In this document: positions 42,441 through 51,243 of the stretch, one piece after another | How the letters are laid out: each line of letters begins with the position of its first letter | Position numbering within the stretch: position 1 is the stretch's first letter | Assembly (NCBI RefSeq): GCF_010728725.1 | Contig: NZ_AP022606.1 | Location: 744,001-808,000, forward strand | DNA length: 64,000 bases | Source: Mycobacterium branderi | Lineage (GTDB): Bacteria; Actinomycetota; Actinomycetes; Mycobacteriales; Mycobacteriaceae | Reading direction: 5' to 3' | Position numbers and translations under genes: made by a program | Notes under the pieces: model-generated | Told to the model about the DNA's origin: nothing | Database searches by the model: none | Seen by the model: only the letters and a program-made list of their open reading frames with translations

Positions 42441-43790
42441 CTACTCGCCCGAATCGGTTGTGACCGTAGGCAATTCGCCTGCGGTTGCGACGGCGTCAAC
42501 AGCCGTCTGGTCGAGTTCGAACAGCTCGCGCAGCGCCTCGGCGTAGCTGTCGCCGCCGGGCGCGCTCGCCAATTGCTTGATCCGCACGGTGGGGGCGTGC
42601 AGGAGCTTGTCCACCACGCGGCGCACGGTGCGGGCCACCTCGTCGCGCTGGTCGGTGTCCAGTCCGGGCAGCCGGTTCTCCAACCGCAGCAACTCCGCTT
42701 CGACGACGTCGGCGGCGCGCTGGCGCAGCGCGGTCACCGTCGGGGTCACCTCGGCCATCCGCTGACCGGCCAGGTACGTGGCGACCTCGGCGGCGACGAT
42801 GTGGCGGGCGGCTTCGGCGTCGGCGGCTGCGGCCCGCGCCGACGGCTCCCGCTGGATGCGGTCCATGTCGACGACCCAGACACCGGGCAGGCCGGCCACC
42901 GCGGGGTCGACGTCGCGCGGCATGCCCAGGTCGCAGATCACCAGCGGCTGGGTGGTTTCGTCGCGGCGGGCGGCGGCCAGGGCGTGGTGCACGTCGGCCA
43001 GCGACACGACCGGGCGCACCGCACCGGTGCAGCTGACGACGACGTCGGCGTCGGCCAGTGCCGCCGGGAGCCGGTCGAGAGCCCAGGCTTCGGCTTGGGC
43101 ACCGGCTTCACGGACCTTGCGGGCCAGCCGCTGCGCCCGCGGCAGCGACCGGTTGACGACGTGGACATGCTCGACGCCGGCGCGGGTCAGATGCGCCGCG
43201 GCCAGCGCGCCCATCGCCCCGGCGCCGATCACCGCGGCGGTCTTGCCGTTGAGCCCGACCAGCTTGCTGTCGGCCATGCCGAGCGCCACCGACACCACCG
43301 ATGCGCCGGCGGCGTCGATCGCCGTTTCGCTGTGCACCCGCTTGCCCACCGCCAGCGCGCGCTGAGCCAGCTCGTGCAGCACCCGCCCGACGGTGCGATT
43401 GGCCTCGGCGGTCGCATAGGCGCGGCGCACCTGGCCCAGCACCTGCCGTTCGCCGAGCACTGCTGAATCCAGGCCGCTGGCCACCGCGAACAGATGCTCG
43501 ACGGCGGCCTCGCTGTAGCGCACGTAGGCGTATTTGGTCAGGTCGCCCAGCGACATTCCGGAATGCTCGGAGAGCACCTGCCCGATGACCGACAGGCCGC
43601 CGTGGAAGGCGTCGACCACGGCGTAGACCTCGACCCGGTTGCAGGTGGACAGCACCATGGCCTCGGTGACCAGCGGCGACTGCAAAACCCGGTCGATGAT
43701 TTTGATCTGGTCGGACTCGTCGGTGGACAGCTGCTCCAGAACGGAAACCGGCGCGCTGCGGTGTGATACCCCGAAGAGCAGGACGCTCAC
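42441..43790 (-). CDS. hemA: glutamyl-tRNA reductase
   Basis: A 449-residue NADPH enzyme that reduces glutamyl-tRNA to glutamate-1-semialdehyde, the entry step of the C5 haem pathway. Cys50 in [10 protein letters not shown] is the thioester nucleophile. The NADPH domain has [15 protein letters not shown] and a helical dimerisation domain ends the protein. It starts with GTG at 43790 and leads hemA-hemC-hemD-hemB. The product goes to HemL, encoded near 20 kb. Confidence 0.97.
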   Translation of the reverse strand: MSVLLFGVSHRSAPVSVLEQLSTDESDQIKIIDRVLQSPLVTEAMVLSTCNRVEVYAVVDAFHGGLSVIGQVLSEHSGMSLGDLTKYAYVRYSEAAVEHLFAVASGLDSAVLGERQVLGQVRRAYATAEANRTVGRVLHELAQRALAVGKRVHSETAIDAAGASVVSVALGMADSKLVGLNGKTAAVIGAGAMGALAAAHLTRAGVEHVHVVNRSLPRAQRLARKVREAGAQAEAWALDRLPAALADADVVVSCTGAVRPVVSLADVHHALAAARRDETTQPLVICDLGMPRDVDPAVAGLPGVWVVDMDRIQREPSARAAAADAEAARHIVAAEVATYLAGQRMAEVTPTVTALRQRAADVVEAELLRLENRLPGLDTDQRDEVARTVRRVVDKLLHAPTVRIKQLASAPGGDSYAEALRELFELDQTAVDAVATAGELPTVTTDSGE

Positions 43791-43877
43791 GGCTTAATCA
43801 CCTGGCCTGCTCCCTTGCTTTCACCAGTGAACGAACTGACATCCACGGTAGTCGTTCGGCTGGTGGGCTACCAAATT

Positions 43878-44138
43878 TCACCGCGCGGCAAGATCGGCAC
43901 GCAGGCGCTCCTCGTCGACCTCCCAGTAGCTGTGCTCGCGGCCGTCGAGCAGCACCACCGGCAGCCGGTCGCCGAATTCCGCCCGCAGCGCGGGATTCCC
44001 GGCGGCCGCGGCGGCGTCGACGTCGGTGGCCGACAGGTCGAACCCCAATTCGGCGGCCAGCGCGGCCAGTTGAGAGTAAGCGCGCTCACAGATGCTGCAT
44101 CCGTCACGGGTCAGCAGCTGCACCTGCGGGCGGTCCAC
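43878..44138 (-). CDS. glutaredoxin-like protein, Rv0508-like
   Basis: An 86-residue thioredoxin-fold protein with the redox motif CSIC near residues 14-17, following LLTRDGC, and a cis-Pro loop DRLPVVLLDG. It matches the short 'glutaredoxin 2-like' (DUF836) family. It starts with GTG at 44138, only 38 bp from the divergent serB1-like gene. It lies 87 bp upstream of hemA on the same strand and may share its transcript. In M. tuberculosis mmpS2-mmpL2 stand between this gene and serB1; they are absent here. Confidence 0.88.
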   Translation of the reverse strand: MDRPQVQLLTRDGCSICERAYSQLAALAAELGFDLSATDVDAAAAAGNPALRAEFGDRLPVVLLDGREHSYWEVDEERLRADLAAR

Positions 44139-44176
44139 GACCCCAGTGTGCAGCAGTTGCCGGATAGTGTTGTGGC

Positions 44177-45085
44177 GTGATGGCTTTTGCCGACTCGGGC
44201 CATGAGCAGCCCGGTCGCTTCGACCTTCAGGCGCTGGCGTCCAACGCCAGCGCCGAACGCGCGCTCGACGGCCTGCACGAGGATGACGCGCCCGGCCCCG
44301 AGCAGCCTCCGGTCGACCTGACAGCGGCGGCGTTCTTCGACGTGGACAACACTTTGGTGCAGGGTTCGTCGCTGGTGCATTTCGGCCGAGGCCTGGCGGC
44401 CCGCAAATACTTCACCTACCGCGACGTGCTCGGGTTCATTTACGCGCAGACCAAGTTTCAGCTCATCGGCCGCGAGAACAGCAACGACGTCGCAGCGGGC
44501 CGGCGCAAGGCGCTGGCGTTCATCGAAGGCCGCTCGACGGCCGAGCTGATAGCGCTGGGCGAGGAGATTTACGACGAGATCATCGCCGACAAGATCTGGC
44601 CGGGCACGCGTGAGCTGGCGCAGATGCACCTCGACGCGGGCCAGCAGGTGTGGCTGGTCACCGCTACGCCCTACGAGCTGGCGGTGACCATCGCGCACCG
44701 ACTCGGCCTGACCGGCGCACTCGGCACTGTGGCCCAGTCGGTCGACGGGGTGTTCACCGGCCGGCTGGTCGGCGACCTCCTGCACGGCACCGGCAAGGCC
44801 CACGCGGTGCGGTCGCTGGCGATCCGGGAGGGGCTGAACCTGCGGCGCTGCACCGCCTATTCGGACAGCTACAACGACGTGCCGATGCTGTCGCTGGTCG
44901 GCACCGCGGTCGCGATCAACCCCGACGCCCGGCTGCGCGCCCTGGCCCGCGAGCGTGGGTGGGAGATCCGCGACTTCCGGACCGCGCGCAAGGCCGCCCG
45001 TATCGGGGTGCCGTCCGCGCTGGCGCTGGGCGCGGCGGGCGGGGCCCTGGCGGCGGCCGTGTCGCGTCGCCACGAGCGCGGGTAA
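44177..45085 (+). CDS. serB1: HAD-superfamily IB phosphatase, SerB1-like
   Basis: A 302-residue phosphatase. The catalytic motif FFDVDNTLV puts the nucleophile at Asp55 and the acid/base at Asp57. A helical cap and the motif III/IV region [12 protein letters not shown] follow. The first 45 residues are an acidic extension. It is called phosphoserine phosphatase in M. tuberculosis (Rv0505c), but the HAD-IB group also dephosphorylates other small substrates, so the reaction is uncertain. The last codons and stop fall inside the first copy of a 43-bp direct repeat. Starts GTG 44177 or ATG 44180. Confidence 0.88.
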   Translation: MMAFADSGHEQPGRFDLQALASNASAERALDGLHEDDAPGPEQPPVDLTAAAFFDVDNTLVQGSSLVHFGRGLAARKYFTYRDVLGFIYAQTKFQLIGRENSNDVAAGRRKALAFIEGRSTAELIALGEEIYDEIIADKIWPGTRELAQMHLDAGQQVWLVTATPYELAVTIAHRLGLTGALGTVAQSVDGVFTGRLVGDLLHGTGKAHAVRSLAIREGLNLRRCTAYSDSYNDVPMLSLVGTAVAINPDARLRALARERGWEIRDFRTARKAARIGVPSALALGAAGGALAAAVSRRHERG

Positions 45086-45159
45086 CGCGCGAGGGGCGCA
45101 CCGACCGCATCAGGCCCCGTGTCGCGTCGCCACGAGCGCGGGTAACGCGCGAGGGGCGC
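45057..45159. repeat. 43-bp direct repeat with 60-bp period
   Basis: Bases 45057-45099 and 45117-45159 are identical over 43 bp, separated by 17 bp. The repeat starts CCGTGTCGCGTCGCC and contains a GCGCG-GGTAA-CGCGC hairpin. The first copy includes the serB1-like stop codon; the second is wholly intergenic. It looks like a tandem duplication of the gene end and could vary in copy number between strains. Confidence 0.9.
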
Positions 45160-45229
45160 GGATAGCGCCCGACGGCAATTCCGCTGATAAGCTGCGCCGC
45201 TGAGCACCCATACGAGTGGAGAGCAGCGC

Positions 45230-45781
45230 ATGTCAGTGCCCGAAGGCGCCCAAGACCTCATCGGGACGCACTACAGGTTCCCGGACTACTTCGACGTCGG
45301 TCGTGAAAAGATCCGCGAGTTCGCGCGGTCGGTCAAGGACGACCACCCGATGCACTTCGACGAAGCTGCCGCCGCCGAGGCCGGCTACCCGGCGCTGGTG
45401 GCGTCGCTGACATTTCTGGCGGTCGCCGGGCGGCGCGTGCAACTGGACGTCTTCACCAAGTTCGACATCCCGATCAACCTCGCCCGCGTGCTGCACCGCG
45501 ACCAGAAGTTCATCTACCACCGGCCGATCCTGGCCGGTGACCGGCTCTTCTTCGACACCTACCTGGACTCGGTCATTGAGTCCCACAGCACCGTGATCGC
45601 CGAGATCCGCAGCGAGGTCACCGACGCCGACGGCAACCCCGTGATCACCAGCATCGTGACCATGCTCGGGGAGTCAACGCATCCCGACGCCGACGCGGAG
45701 GCGACGATCGCGGCGATCGCATCCATTCGAGGCGGGGACAAGGTAGTTGCCGCCAACCAATCAGGGGGCCAAGACCAGTGA
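45230..45781 (+). CDS. MaoC/FAS1-type dehydratase-domain protein, Rv0504c-like (HadA-like)
   Basis: A 183-residue hot-dog-fold protein related to HadA, the substrate-binding half of mycobacterial (3R)-hydroxyacyl-ACP dehydratases. Typical features are a start with [18 protein letters not shown], the [12 protein letters not shown] loop and a C-terminal [13 protein letters not shown] strand. It lacks the full hydratase motif of HadB, so it probably needs a partner or has another role. Its stop overlaps the cmaA2 start (GTGA), linking it to mycolic acid synthesis. Confidence 0.88.
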   Translation: MSVPEGAQDLIGTHYRFPDYFDVGREKIREFARSVKDDHPMHFDEAAAAEAGYPALVASLTFLAVAGRRVQLDVFTKFDIPINLARVLHRDQKFIYHRPILAGDRLFFDTYLDSVIESHSTVIAEIRSEVTDADGNPVITSIVTMLGESTHPDADAEATIAAIASIRGGDKVVAANQSGGQDQ

Positions 45782-46644
45782 GCAACAATCTCACGCCGCA
45801 CTTCGAGGACGTCCAGTCGCATTACGACCTGTCCGACGACTTCTACCGGCTGTTCCTCGACCCGTCACAGACCTACAGCTGCGCATACTTCGAGCGCGAC
45901 GACATGACTCTGGAAGAGGCGCAACTCGCCAAGATCGACCTGTCGCTGGGCAAGCTCGATCTGGAGCCCGGCATGACGCTGCTCGATATCGGCTGCGGCT
46001 GGGGCGCGACGCTGCGGCGCGCGATCGAGAAGTACGACGTGAACGTCATCGGCTTGACGCTGTCCAAAAACCAGGCCGCCCATGTGCAGAAGTCCTTCGC
46101 CGCGATGGACAGCCCGCGTTCCAAAGAGGTGCGGCTGCAGGGCTGGGAGCAGTTCGACGAGCCGGTGGACCGCATCGTGTCAATCGGTGCGTTCGAGCAT
46201 TTCGGCCGCAGCCGCTACGACGACTTTTTCGCAATGGCCTACCGAGTGCTGCCGCCGGGTGGGGTGATGATGCTGCACACCATCGTCAAGCCCAGCGACG
46301 AGGACTTCGCCGAGCGCGGGCTGCCGCTCACGATGCGTCTCCTGCGGTTCTTCAAGTTCATCATGGACGAGATCTTCCCCGGCGGCGATCTGCCGCAGGC
46401 GTCGGCGGTCGAGGAGCACGCGGCCAGGGCGGGCTTCACGCTCACCAAGAGGCAGCCGCTGCGGCTGCACTACGCCCGCACGCTGCACATCTGGGCCAAG
46501 AATCTGGAATCCCGCAAGGACGAGGCCATCGCGATCCAGTCGCAGGAGGTCTACGACCGTTACATGAAATACCTGACCGGCTGCGCCGAGCTGTTTCGCG
46601 ACGGCTACACCGACGTCTGCCAGTTCACCTTGGTCAAGCCGTAG
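45778..46644 (+). CDS. cmaA2: cyclopropane mycolic acid synthase
   Basis: A 288-residue SAM-dependent enzyme of the mycolic acid cyclopropane synthase family. Motif I is [10 protein letters not shown] (about residues 68-77), and the family marks [20 protein letters not shown] and GAFEHFG (carbonate/active-site region) are present. By position (after an Rv0504c-like gene) it corresponds to Rv0503c, CmaA2, which forms trans-cyclopropanes in M. tuberculosis; close paralogues in the same family do other modifications, so the exact product is inferred. It starts with GTG. Confidence 0.92.
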   Translation: MSNNLTPHFEDVQSHYDLSDDFYRLFLDPSQTYSCAYFERDDMTLEEAQLAKIDLSLGKLDLEPGMTLLDIGCGWGATLRRAIEKYDVNVIGLTLSKNQAAHVQKSFAAMDSPRSKEVRLQGWEQFDEPVDRIVSIGAFEHFGRSRYDDFFAMAYRVLPPGGVMMLHTIVKPSDEDFAERGLPLTMRLLRFFKFIMDEIFPGGDLPQASAVEEHAARAGFTLTKRQPLRLHYARTLHIWAKNLESRKDEAIAIQSQEVYDRYMKYLTGCAELFRDGYTDVCQFTLVKP

Positions 46645-46666
46645 TGCGGCCGGCAGACGCGAAAAC

Positions 46667-47734
46667 TCAGCCGAAGAACACGTTGCGCCGGCCGGCCAGC
46701 AACCGGTACAGCGTCTGCTGGATGGTCTCGCGGACCTGATCGGTCAGCTCGAAGGTGACCATCGGATCGTCGGCGTCGGCAACGTCGTAGTCGGCGGTAG
46801 AAATCGGCTCGCCAAAAGCAATGTGCCACTTCGACGGCAGCGGCACCATGCCCGCCGGGCCGGCCAACGGAAACAGCGGGGTGACCGGGAAGTACGGCAG
46901 ACCGAACAGCCGCGCCAGCAGCTTGACGTCGGCCACCATCGGGTAGATCTCCTCGGAGCCGACGATCGAGCACGGCACGATCGGCGCCTTGGTGCGCAGT
47001 GCCGCCGACACGAACCCGCCGCGGCCGAACCGCTGCAGCTTGTAGCGGTCCTTGAACTTCTTGCCCAGGCCCTTGTAGCCCTCCGGGAACACGGCGGTGA
47101 GCTCGCCGGACGCCAGCAGCCGGTGTGCGTCGGTGGTGCACGCCATGGTGTGGCCGGCCTTGCGGGCGGTTTCGCCGATCACCGGCAGGTCGAACACCAT
47201 GTCGGCGGCCAGCAGCCGCAAGTCGCGATGCGCGGGGTGCTCGTCGTGCACGGCCACCGAGGCCATCAGCCCGTCGAACGGCAGCACCCCGGCGTGGTTG
47301 GCCACGACCAATGCCGCGCCGGTGTCCGGCAGGTTCTCGATACCGCTGACCTCGACCCGGAACCACGACTTGAAGAAGAATCTCAGCAAAGGCCGCACGA
47401 TGGCGTCGTTGAAGTGTGGGTCGAACCCGAACTCGTCGACGCTGTAGTCGCCGGTGATGCGTTGACGGATGAATTCGGCGACCGCACCGACCCGCTGCGC
47501 GAGGTCGCTGCCGGGCGTTTCGGTTTCGGGTTTGGCGCCGGCGACGCGACGATGCTGGTCGATCTCGCGGACGACGGCGGCGATCTGCTCGGCTGATGCC
47601 CGCCCGCCGGGATCCGACAACAGCGACGGGTGCCGACGCGACTCCTGCGTCCGTTGACCCGCCCGCCGCTGCGCGGCTGCACGACTCGGATTCGTGTGCA
47701 GCGGAATGACTTTCGCCTTCGGCTCACCCGCCAC
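46667..47734 (-). CDS. PlsC-type acyltransferase, Rv0502-like
   Basis: A 355-residue acyltransferase. The acceptor motif region is VVANHAGVLPFD, a variant in which six residues rather than four separate His and Asp, and the second motif is VFPEGYKGLGK. The first 110 residues are charged and not part of the catalytic domain. It should acylate a lipid acceptor at the inner membrane; the substrate is unknown. I chose the GTG at 47734, which has GGGGGAAG 8-9 nt upstream and lies 5 bp after the galE2 stop; a TTG at 47752 is the other option. Confidence 0.83.
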   Translation of the reverse strand: MAGEPKAKVIPLHTNPSRAAAQRRAGQRTQESRRHPSLLSDPGGRASAEQIAAVVREIDQHRRVAGAKPETETPGSDLAQRVGAVAEFIRQRITGDYSVDEFGFDPHFNDAIVRPLLRFFFKSWFRVEVSGIENLPDTGAALVVANHAGVLPFDGLMASVAVHDEHPAHRDLRLLAADMVFDLPVIGETARKAGHTMACTTDAHRLLASGELTAVFPEGYKGLGKKFKDRYKLQRFGRGGFVSAALRTKAPIVPCSIVGSEEIYPMVADVKLLARLFGLPYFPVTPLFPLAGPAGMVPLPSKWHIAFGEPISTADYDVADADDPMVTFELTDQVRETIQQTLYRLLAGRRNVFFG

Positions 47735-47739
47735 GATAT

Positions 47740-48843
47740 TTACTTCCCCCAAACCGATGGAATTGGGTTCCAGTTGCCAAAGCGCTGCGCTGCTGCCACG
47801 GCCCGACCCTCCAAGGAGACTACCAACTCCGGTTTGATAATGGGAGTCAAACCTCGACCACGTACGTAGTCATCAAAGGCTTCGGCCGTAGTCCATTTGG
47901 GTTGGTAGCCGAGTTGGACACGCATCCGTGTTGTGTCCATTACGCGGCCGTAACTGAGGTAGTCGAGTTGCTCGCGGTTGATTTCGGTATAGCGATTAGC
48001 ACGTCTCAGCGAATCGAGAATCCAGAGCCCGAATCCGGGTACCGGCAGCGGAATTCGGCCCGCCCGCCGGATCGCCTGCGACAGCATGATGATCCCGTCG
48101 GCACCGATGTTGAAGGTGCCCGGCTTGCCGGCCATCGCGGCGCGCTCCAGCGCGCCGAGCGCGTCCTGCTCGTGCAGTAACTGCAGGCGAGCGTCCCGTC
48201 CGACGACGGTGGGGACCAGCGGGCCGGCCAGATACCGCGACAGCGTGGTGTCCATCGCGGGCCCGATCATGTTGGCCAACCGCAGAATCGTCACCGAGAT
48301 GTCGGGCCGCCGGCGGCCCAGCCCGCGCACATAGCCCTCGATGTCGAGGCTGTCCTTGGGGAAACCTTCGCGGAAGGGCCGGCGGCTGCTGCTGTCCTCG
48401 GTGAACATCACCGGGTCGTGCGGGCTGGACCCGTAGACCTCCGACGTCGACTTCAACACCACGCGGCGCACCGACGGCGCCTTCTGGCAGGCCGCGAACA
48501 ACTGCATCGCGCCCATCACGTTGATTTCCTTCAACGCCGCACCGCCGCCGGATCGCGGCGCAAACGACGCCGCGGCCGCATGCACGACGGTGTCGACGTC
48601 GCCGTTTCGAATCACCTTGGCGATAAAGGGGTTGCGGATGTCGGCGCGGACGAATTCGGCGCGGCCCATCCGCCGCAGCATGTCCTTGCTGGGCGCAATG
48701 GCATCCACGGCGATGACCCGGTTGATCAACGGGTTCTGCGCCAGCCGGGCCGTCAGGTAGCCGCCCAGAAACCGGCACGCCCCAGTCACCAATACGACTT
48801 TGGGGTAGTGCACGGTGTCGCTAGTAGCGCCCGACGAATCCAC
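47740..48843 (-). CDS. galE2: NAD-dependent epimerase/dehydratase-like protein, GalE2 (Rv0501-like)
   Basis: A 367-residue extended-SDR-like protein. The Rossmann start VVLVTGACRFLGGYL and the KSTSEVYGSSP strand are clear. The usual catalytic YxxxK is not visible after that strand: the region reads RRPFREGFPKDSLDIEGYVR, with Tyr followed by Val-Arg-Gly-Leu. It may therefore not act as a classical UDP-galactose epimerase. It ends 5 bp before the acyltransferase start, so the two probably belong to one unit. Confidence 0.82.
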   Translation of the reverse strand: MDSSGATSDTVHYPKVVLVTGACRFLGGYLTARLAQNPLINRVIAVDAIAPSKDMLRRMGRAEFVRADIRNPFIAKVIRNGDVDTVVHAAAASFAPRSGGGAALKEINVMGAMQLFAACQKAPSVRRVVLKSTSEVYGSSPHDPVMFTEDSSSRRPFREGFPKDSLDIEGYVRGLGRRRPDISVTILRLANMIGPAMDTTLSRYLAGPLVPTVVGRDARLQLLHEQDALGALERAAMAGKPGTFNIGADGIIMLSQAIRRAGRIPLPVPGFGLWILDSLRRANRYTEINREQLDYLSYGRVMDTTRMRVQLGYQPKWTTAEAFDDYVRGRGLTPIIKPELVVSLEGRAVAAAQRFGNWNPIPSVWGK

Positions 48844-48886
48844 TCCGACAGCCTATCGGCCAAGCGCTCAGACGGCCGGTCGAGAC

Positions 48887-48988
48887 TTACTTTCCGAGTT
48901 TCCTGCGCTGCACCCGGGTGCGGCGAAGCAGCTTGCGGTGCTTCTTCTTCGACATCCTCTTGCGCCGCTTCTTGATTACTGAGCCCAT
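48887..48988 (-). CDS. bS22-type small ribosomal protein (AURKAIP1/COX24 domain), Rv0500B-like
   Basis: A 33-residue, extremely basic protein (more than half Lys/Arg) starting [17 protein letters not shown]. It matches the AURKAIP1/COX24 domain, related to mitochondrial mS38, and the bS22 protein found in mycobacterial small ribosomal subunits near the decoding centre. It is below the usual size cut-off; the longer open frame upstream has no similarity and crosses a palindrome. AGCGGGG lies just before the ATG at 48988. Confidence 0.85.
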
Positions 48989-49068
48989 AACCCCGCTATC
49001 CCTATGGCCGTGCAACAACCCGCACACTCTACCTGGGCAACCGCACGCAACGGAAAAGCGCCGACCGC

Positions 49069-49118
49069 GCGCTCGGGGCGACGACACGCCCACGCGCTCA
49101 TCCCCGAGCGCACGCTCG
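49069..49118. repeat. palindromic element between bS22 and BldC-like genes
   Basis: Arms 49069-49078 (GCGCTCGGGG) and 49102-49111 pair perfectly over 10 bp. A second small palindrome, CGAGCG-CA-CGCTCG, overlaps the right arm (49105-49118). The loop contains GGCGACGACACGCC-like sequence shared with the palindrome at 12797-12859. Confidence 0.5.
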
Positions 49119-49132
49119 AAACACCGAGCGGG

Positions 49133-49396
49133 CTACCCGGCGTCGAAGTAGGAGCTCTCCAGCATGTCGTGCACGGCCTTGGCATGCACCCGGAAAGACC
49201 GCCCGACGCGGACCGCGGGCAGTTCACCGTTGTGAACCAGCCGGTAGACCGTCATCTTGCTGACCCGCATCAGCGCCGCCACTTCGGCCACGGTCAGAAA
49301 TTGTGTCCTGGGCTGCTGGCCGTCGGGGGAACCGCTGTCCCGCGCCGATTTTCCGCCAGCTGAATCTCGTGCTGATGGCCCGTTCATAGACGTCAT
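49133..49396 (-). CDS. excisionase/BldC-family DNA-binding protein, Rv0500A-like
   Basis: An 87-residue protein: a disordered Ser/Gly/Asp-rich N-terminus of about 30 residues and a winged helix-turn-helix with LTVAEVAALMRVSKMTVYRL and a wing VGRSFRVHAKAVHDML. BldC-type proteins are small MerR-related factors that bind direct repeats and control development in actinobacteria. Targets here are unknown. It lies between proC and the bS22 gene on the same strand, an arrangement conserved in mycobacteria. Confidence 0.9.
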   Translation of the reverse strand: MTSMNGPSARDSAGGKSARDSGSPDGQQPRTQFLTVAEVAALMRVSKMTVYRLVHNGELPAVRVGRSFRVHAKAVHDMLESSYFDAG

Positions 49397-49534
49397 CGCA
49401 ACCCAATCAGTCAGGCACGCGCAGTCCCAGCGGCTTCCCCTCCGCTGGCACCCACACGTGCATACACACAGGAGAATAGCGGTACTAGTGGGGTTACTGC
49501 GACGGGTGGGGGGAATTCAGGGAAAATTTATGAA

Positions 49535-50410
49535 TTACTCTGATGTGATTCGTAGCTGCTCAGAACGGGTTTTCGCGGCCCGGACCGCGTCGTCGACAGC
49601 GCTGCGCAAACCCCCACGCTCGAGTTCCCGCAGCGCAGCAGCGGTAGTGCCGCCCGGCGAGGTGACCGTGGCCCGCAGCCCGGCGGCCGTCGTGTCCACG
49701 CCGAGGTCGGCCGCGCCGCCGCCGGCGGGCGCCCGGTCCTGCTCCATCCGCTCCAGCAGCATCGCCGCCGACCCTGCCATCGTCTGGGCGACCAGTTCGG
49801 TCGCCACCTGACGGCTCAGGCCCACCCCGACGCCAGCGTCGATCAGTGCCTCGACCATCAGGAAGAAATACGCCGGCCCGGAACCGGACACCGCCGTCAC
49901 CGCGTCCATCTGCGCCTCCGGGACGGTGAGCACGCCGCCGACGGAGTCGAACAGCGCGGCCACCTCCTTGAGCTGTTCCGGTGTGACGAAGCGGCCCTTG
50001 GCTATCGCGCTGACCCCGGCACCGACCAGCGCCGGTGCGTTGGGCATCACCCGGACCACCGGCGTCCCGGCCGGCAGTTTCGATTCCAGGTATCCGGTCG
50101 TGACCCCGGCGGCGACGGTGATGAACACCTGCTCGGGGCTGTCGCCGTCGGCCTGGGCGGCCGCGTGGGCGATCTCGGTGACAGCCGCCTCGACGTCGGA
50201 GGGTTTGACCGCGAGGATGACGAACGTCGCGTTCTCCGCCGCGTCGACCATCGACGTCACCAGCACCGAATACGTTTCGGACAGGTAGCGGGCACGCTCA
50301 GGCAGCCGTTCGGCCACCACCAGGTCCTTGACCTGCCGCCCGGACCGCAGCAGGCCCGAAAGCAAGGCTTCGCCCATGCTGCCGCCGCCGATGATCGCGA
50401 TTCTGGCCAT
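49535..50410 (-). CDS. proC: pyrroline-5-carboxylate reductase
   Basis: A 291-residue enzyme making proline from pyrroline-5-carboxylate with NAD(P)H. The N-terminal IAIIGGGSMGEALLSGL nucleotide motif and the C-terminal signature DAVTAVSGSGPAYFFLMVEA...GVGLS are present. The ATG at 50410 fits the family start; the longer open frame is a shadow of the thioesterase gene end. It follows the thioesterase by 26 bp. Confidence 0.96.
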   Translation of the reverse strand: MARIAIIGGGSMGEALLSGLLRSGRQVKDLVVAERLPERARYLSETYSVLVTSMVDAAENATFVILAVKPSDVEAAVTEIAHAAAQADGDSPEQVFITVAAGVTTGYLESKLPAGTPVVRVMPNAPALVGAGVSAIAKGRFVTPEQLKEVAALFDSVGGVLTVPEAQMDAVTAVSGSGPAYFFLMVEALIDAGVGVGLSRQVATELVAQTMAGSAAMLLERMEQDRAPAGGGAADLGVDTTAAGLRATVTSPGGTTAAALRELERGGLRSAVDDAVRAAKTRSEQLRITSE

Positions 50411-50436
50411 GCCGCACAGCATGGCAGACCTCTGGA

Positions 50437-51243
50437 TCAGCGAAGAGCGGGGACCATCGCCAGCTGACGCGATTGCACCACGATGCGGCCCTCGCAGTCG
50501 ACGACGGTGTGGTCCTCGTCGAACCAGTCCTGGCCGATCTGCACGCAAGTGCACAGCACGCGCAGCCATCCGTCGGCGGGCAGGCCGCGCAGGTAGGCGG
50601 TGAGCTGCACGGTGGGCGCCCAGCCGGTGCGGCCGACGGCGAAGCTCACCGGCGCGGACACGTCACCGCACATCAGCGCGAACAGGACGTCGGGCGCCAC
50701 CCCACGCGGCCGTACCCACATCTGGATCAGCGGTGGCCGCCCGTCGGTGGGCTCGAGCGTGGAGACCACTGGCCGCACGTCGCAGCCCTCGGCCAGGTGC
50801 ACCAGCCCGGCCATCGGATGGCCGGGACCGATCGGCGCGATTCCGGGCGGCGGTTCGGGCGTCATCAGCTCGGTCACCGGGTTGGCCGAAAGTAGCGGCG
50901 GCACATGGTGTTCGGGTTCGCCGAGGGTGACGACGGCGTGCACGGCGGTCCGCTGGCCCTGGTTGAGCTCCACGTCGACCACGCTGATTCGTCTGCCGCG
51001 CTTGCGGATTGAGGTCGTCAGCTGCATCGGCCCGGGATCGGGTGCCCACAGGTAGCTGCCCGACACCGCGACCGGCTGGACGCCGTCGCCGTGGGCGGTG
51101 CGGGCGGCGTTGGCGCACAACGCCAGCATCGCCCCGCCGTGCACCTTGGGCCCGATCGTCCAGTGCTTGTTCAGCTCGCCTTCGAAAGCACCAGGCCCGG
51201 TCTGGCGCAGCGTCATCGCCTCGGTGAATAACGGGATGCTCAT
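50437..51243 (-). CDS. double-hotdog thioesterase family protein, Rv0499-like
   Basis: A 268-residue protein with two hot-dog halves, as in TesB-type acyl-CoA thioesterases. The first half has the characteristic KVHGGAMLALCANAA segment (the Gly-Gly at the start of the central helix), and the second ends with a DCEGRIVVQSRQLAM strand typical of the fold. It would hydrolyse an acyl-CoA; the chain specificity is unknown. The ATG overlaps the stop of the TIM-barrel gene (ATGA). Confidence 0.82.
   Translation of the reverse strand: MSIPLFTEAMTLRQTGPGAFEGELNKHWTIGPKVHGGAMLALCANAARTAHGDGVQPVAVSGSYLWAPDPGPMQLTTSIRKRGRRISVVDVELNQGQRTAVHAVVTLGEPEHHVPPLLSANPVTELMTPEPPPGIAPIGPGHPMAGLVHLAEGCDVRPVVSTLEPTDGRPPLIQMWVRPRGVAPDVLFALMCGDVSAPVSFAVGRTGWAPTVQLTAYLRGLPADGWLRVLCTCVQIGQDWFDEDHTVVDCEGRIVVQSRQLAMVPALR

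Noticed and set aside
41901..43466. 521-residue plus-strand open frame
   Set aside because: It lies entirely over hemC and hemA, which have full family motifs on the minus strand. Its composition (Arg, Ala, Gly, His) is that of a GC-rich shadow.
45057..45159. CRISPR array
   Set aside because: There are only two 43-bp copies, with one 17-bp spacer and no cas genes; this is a simple duplication.
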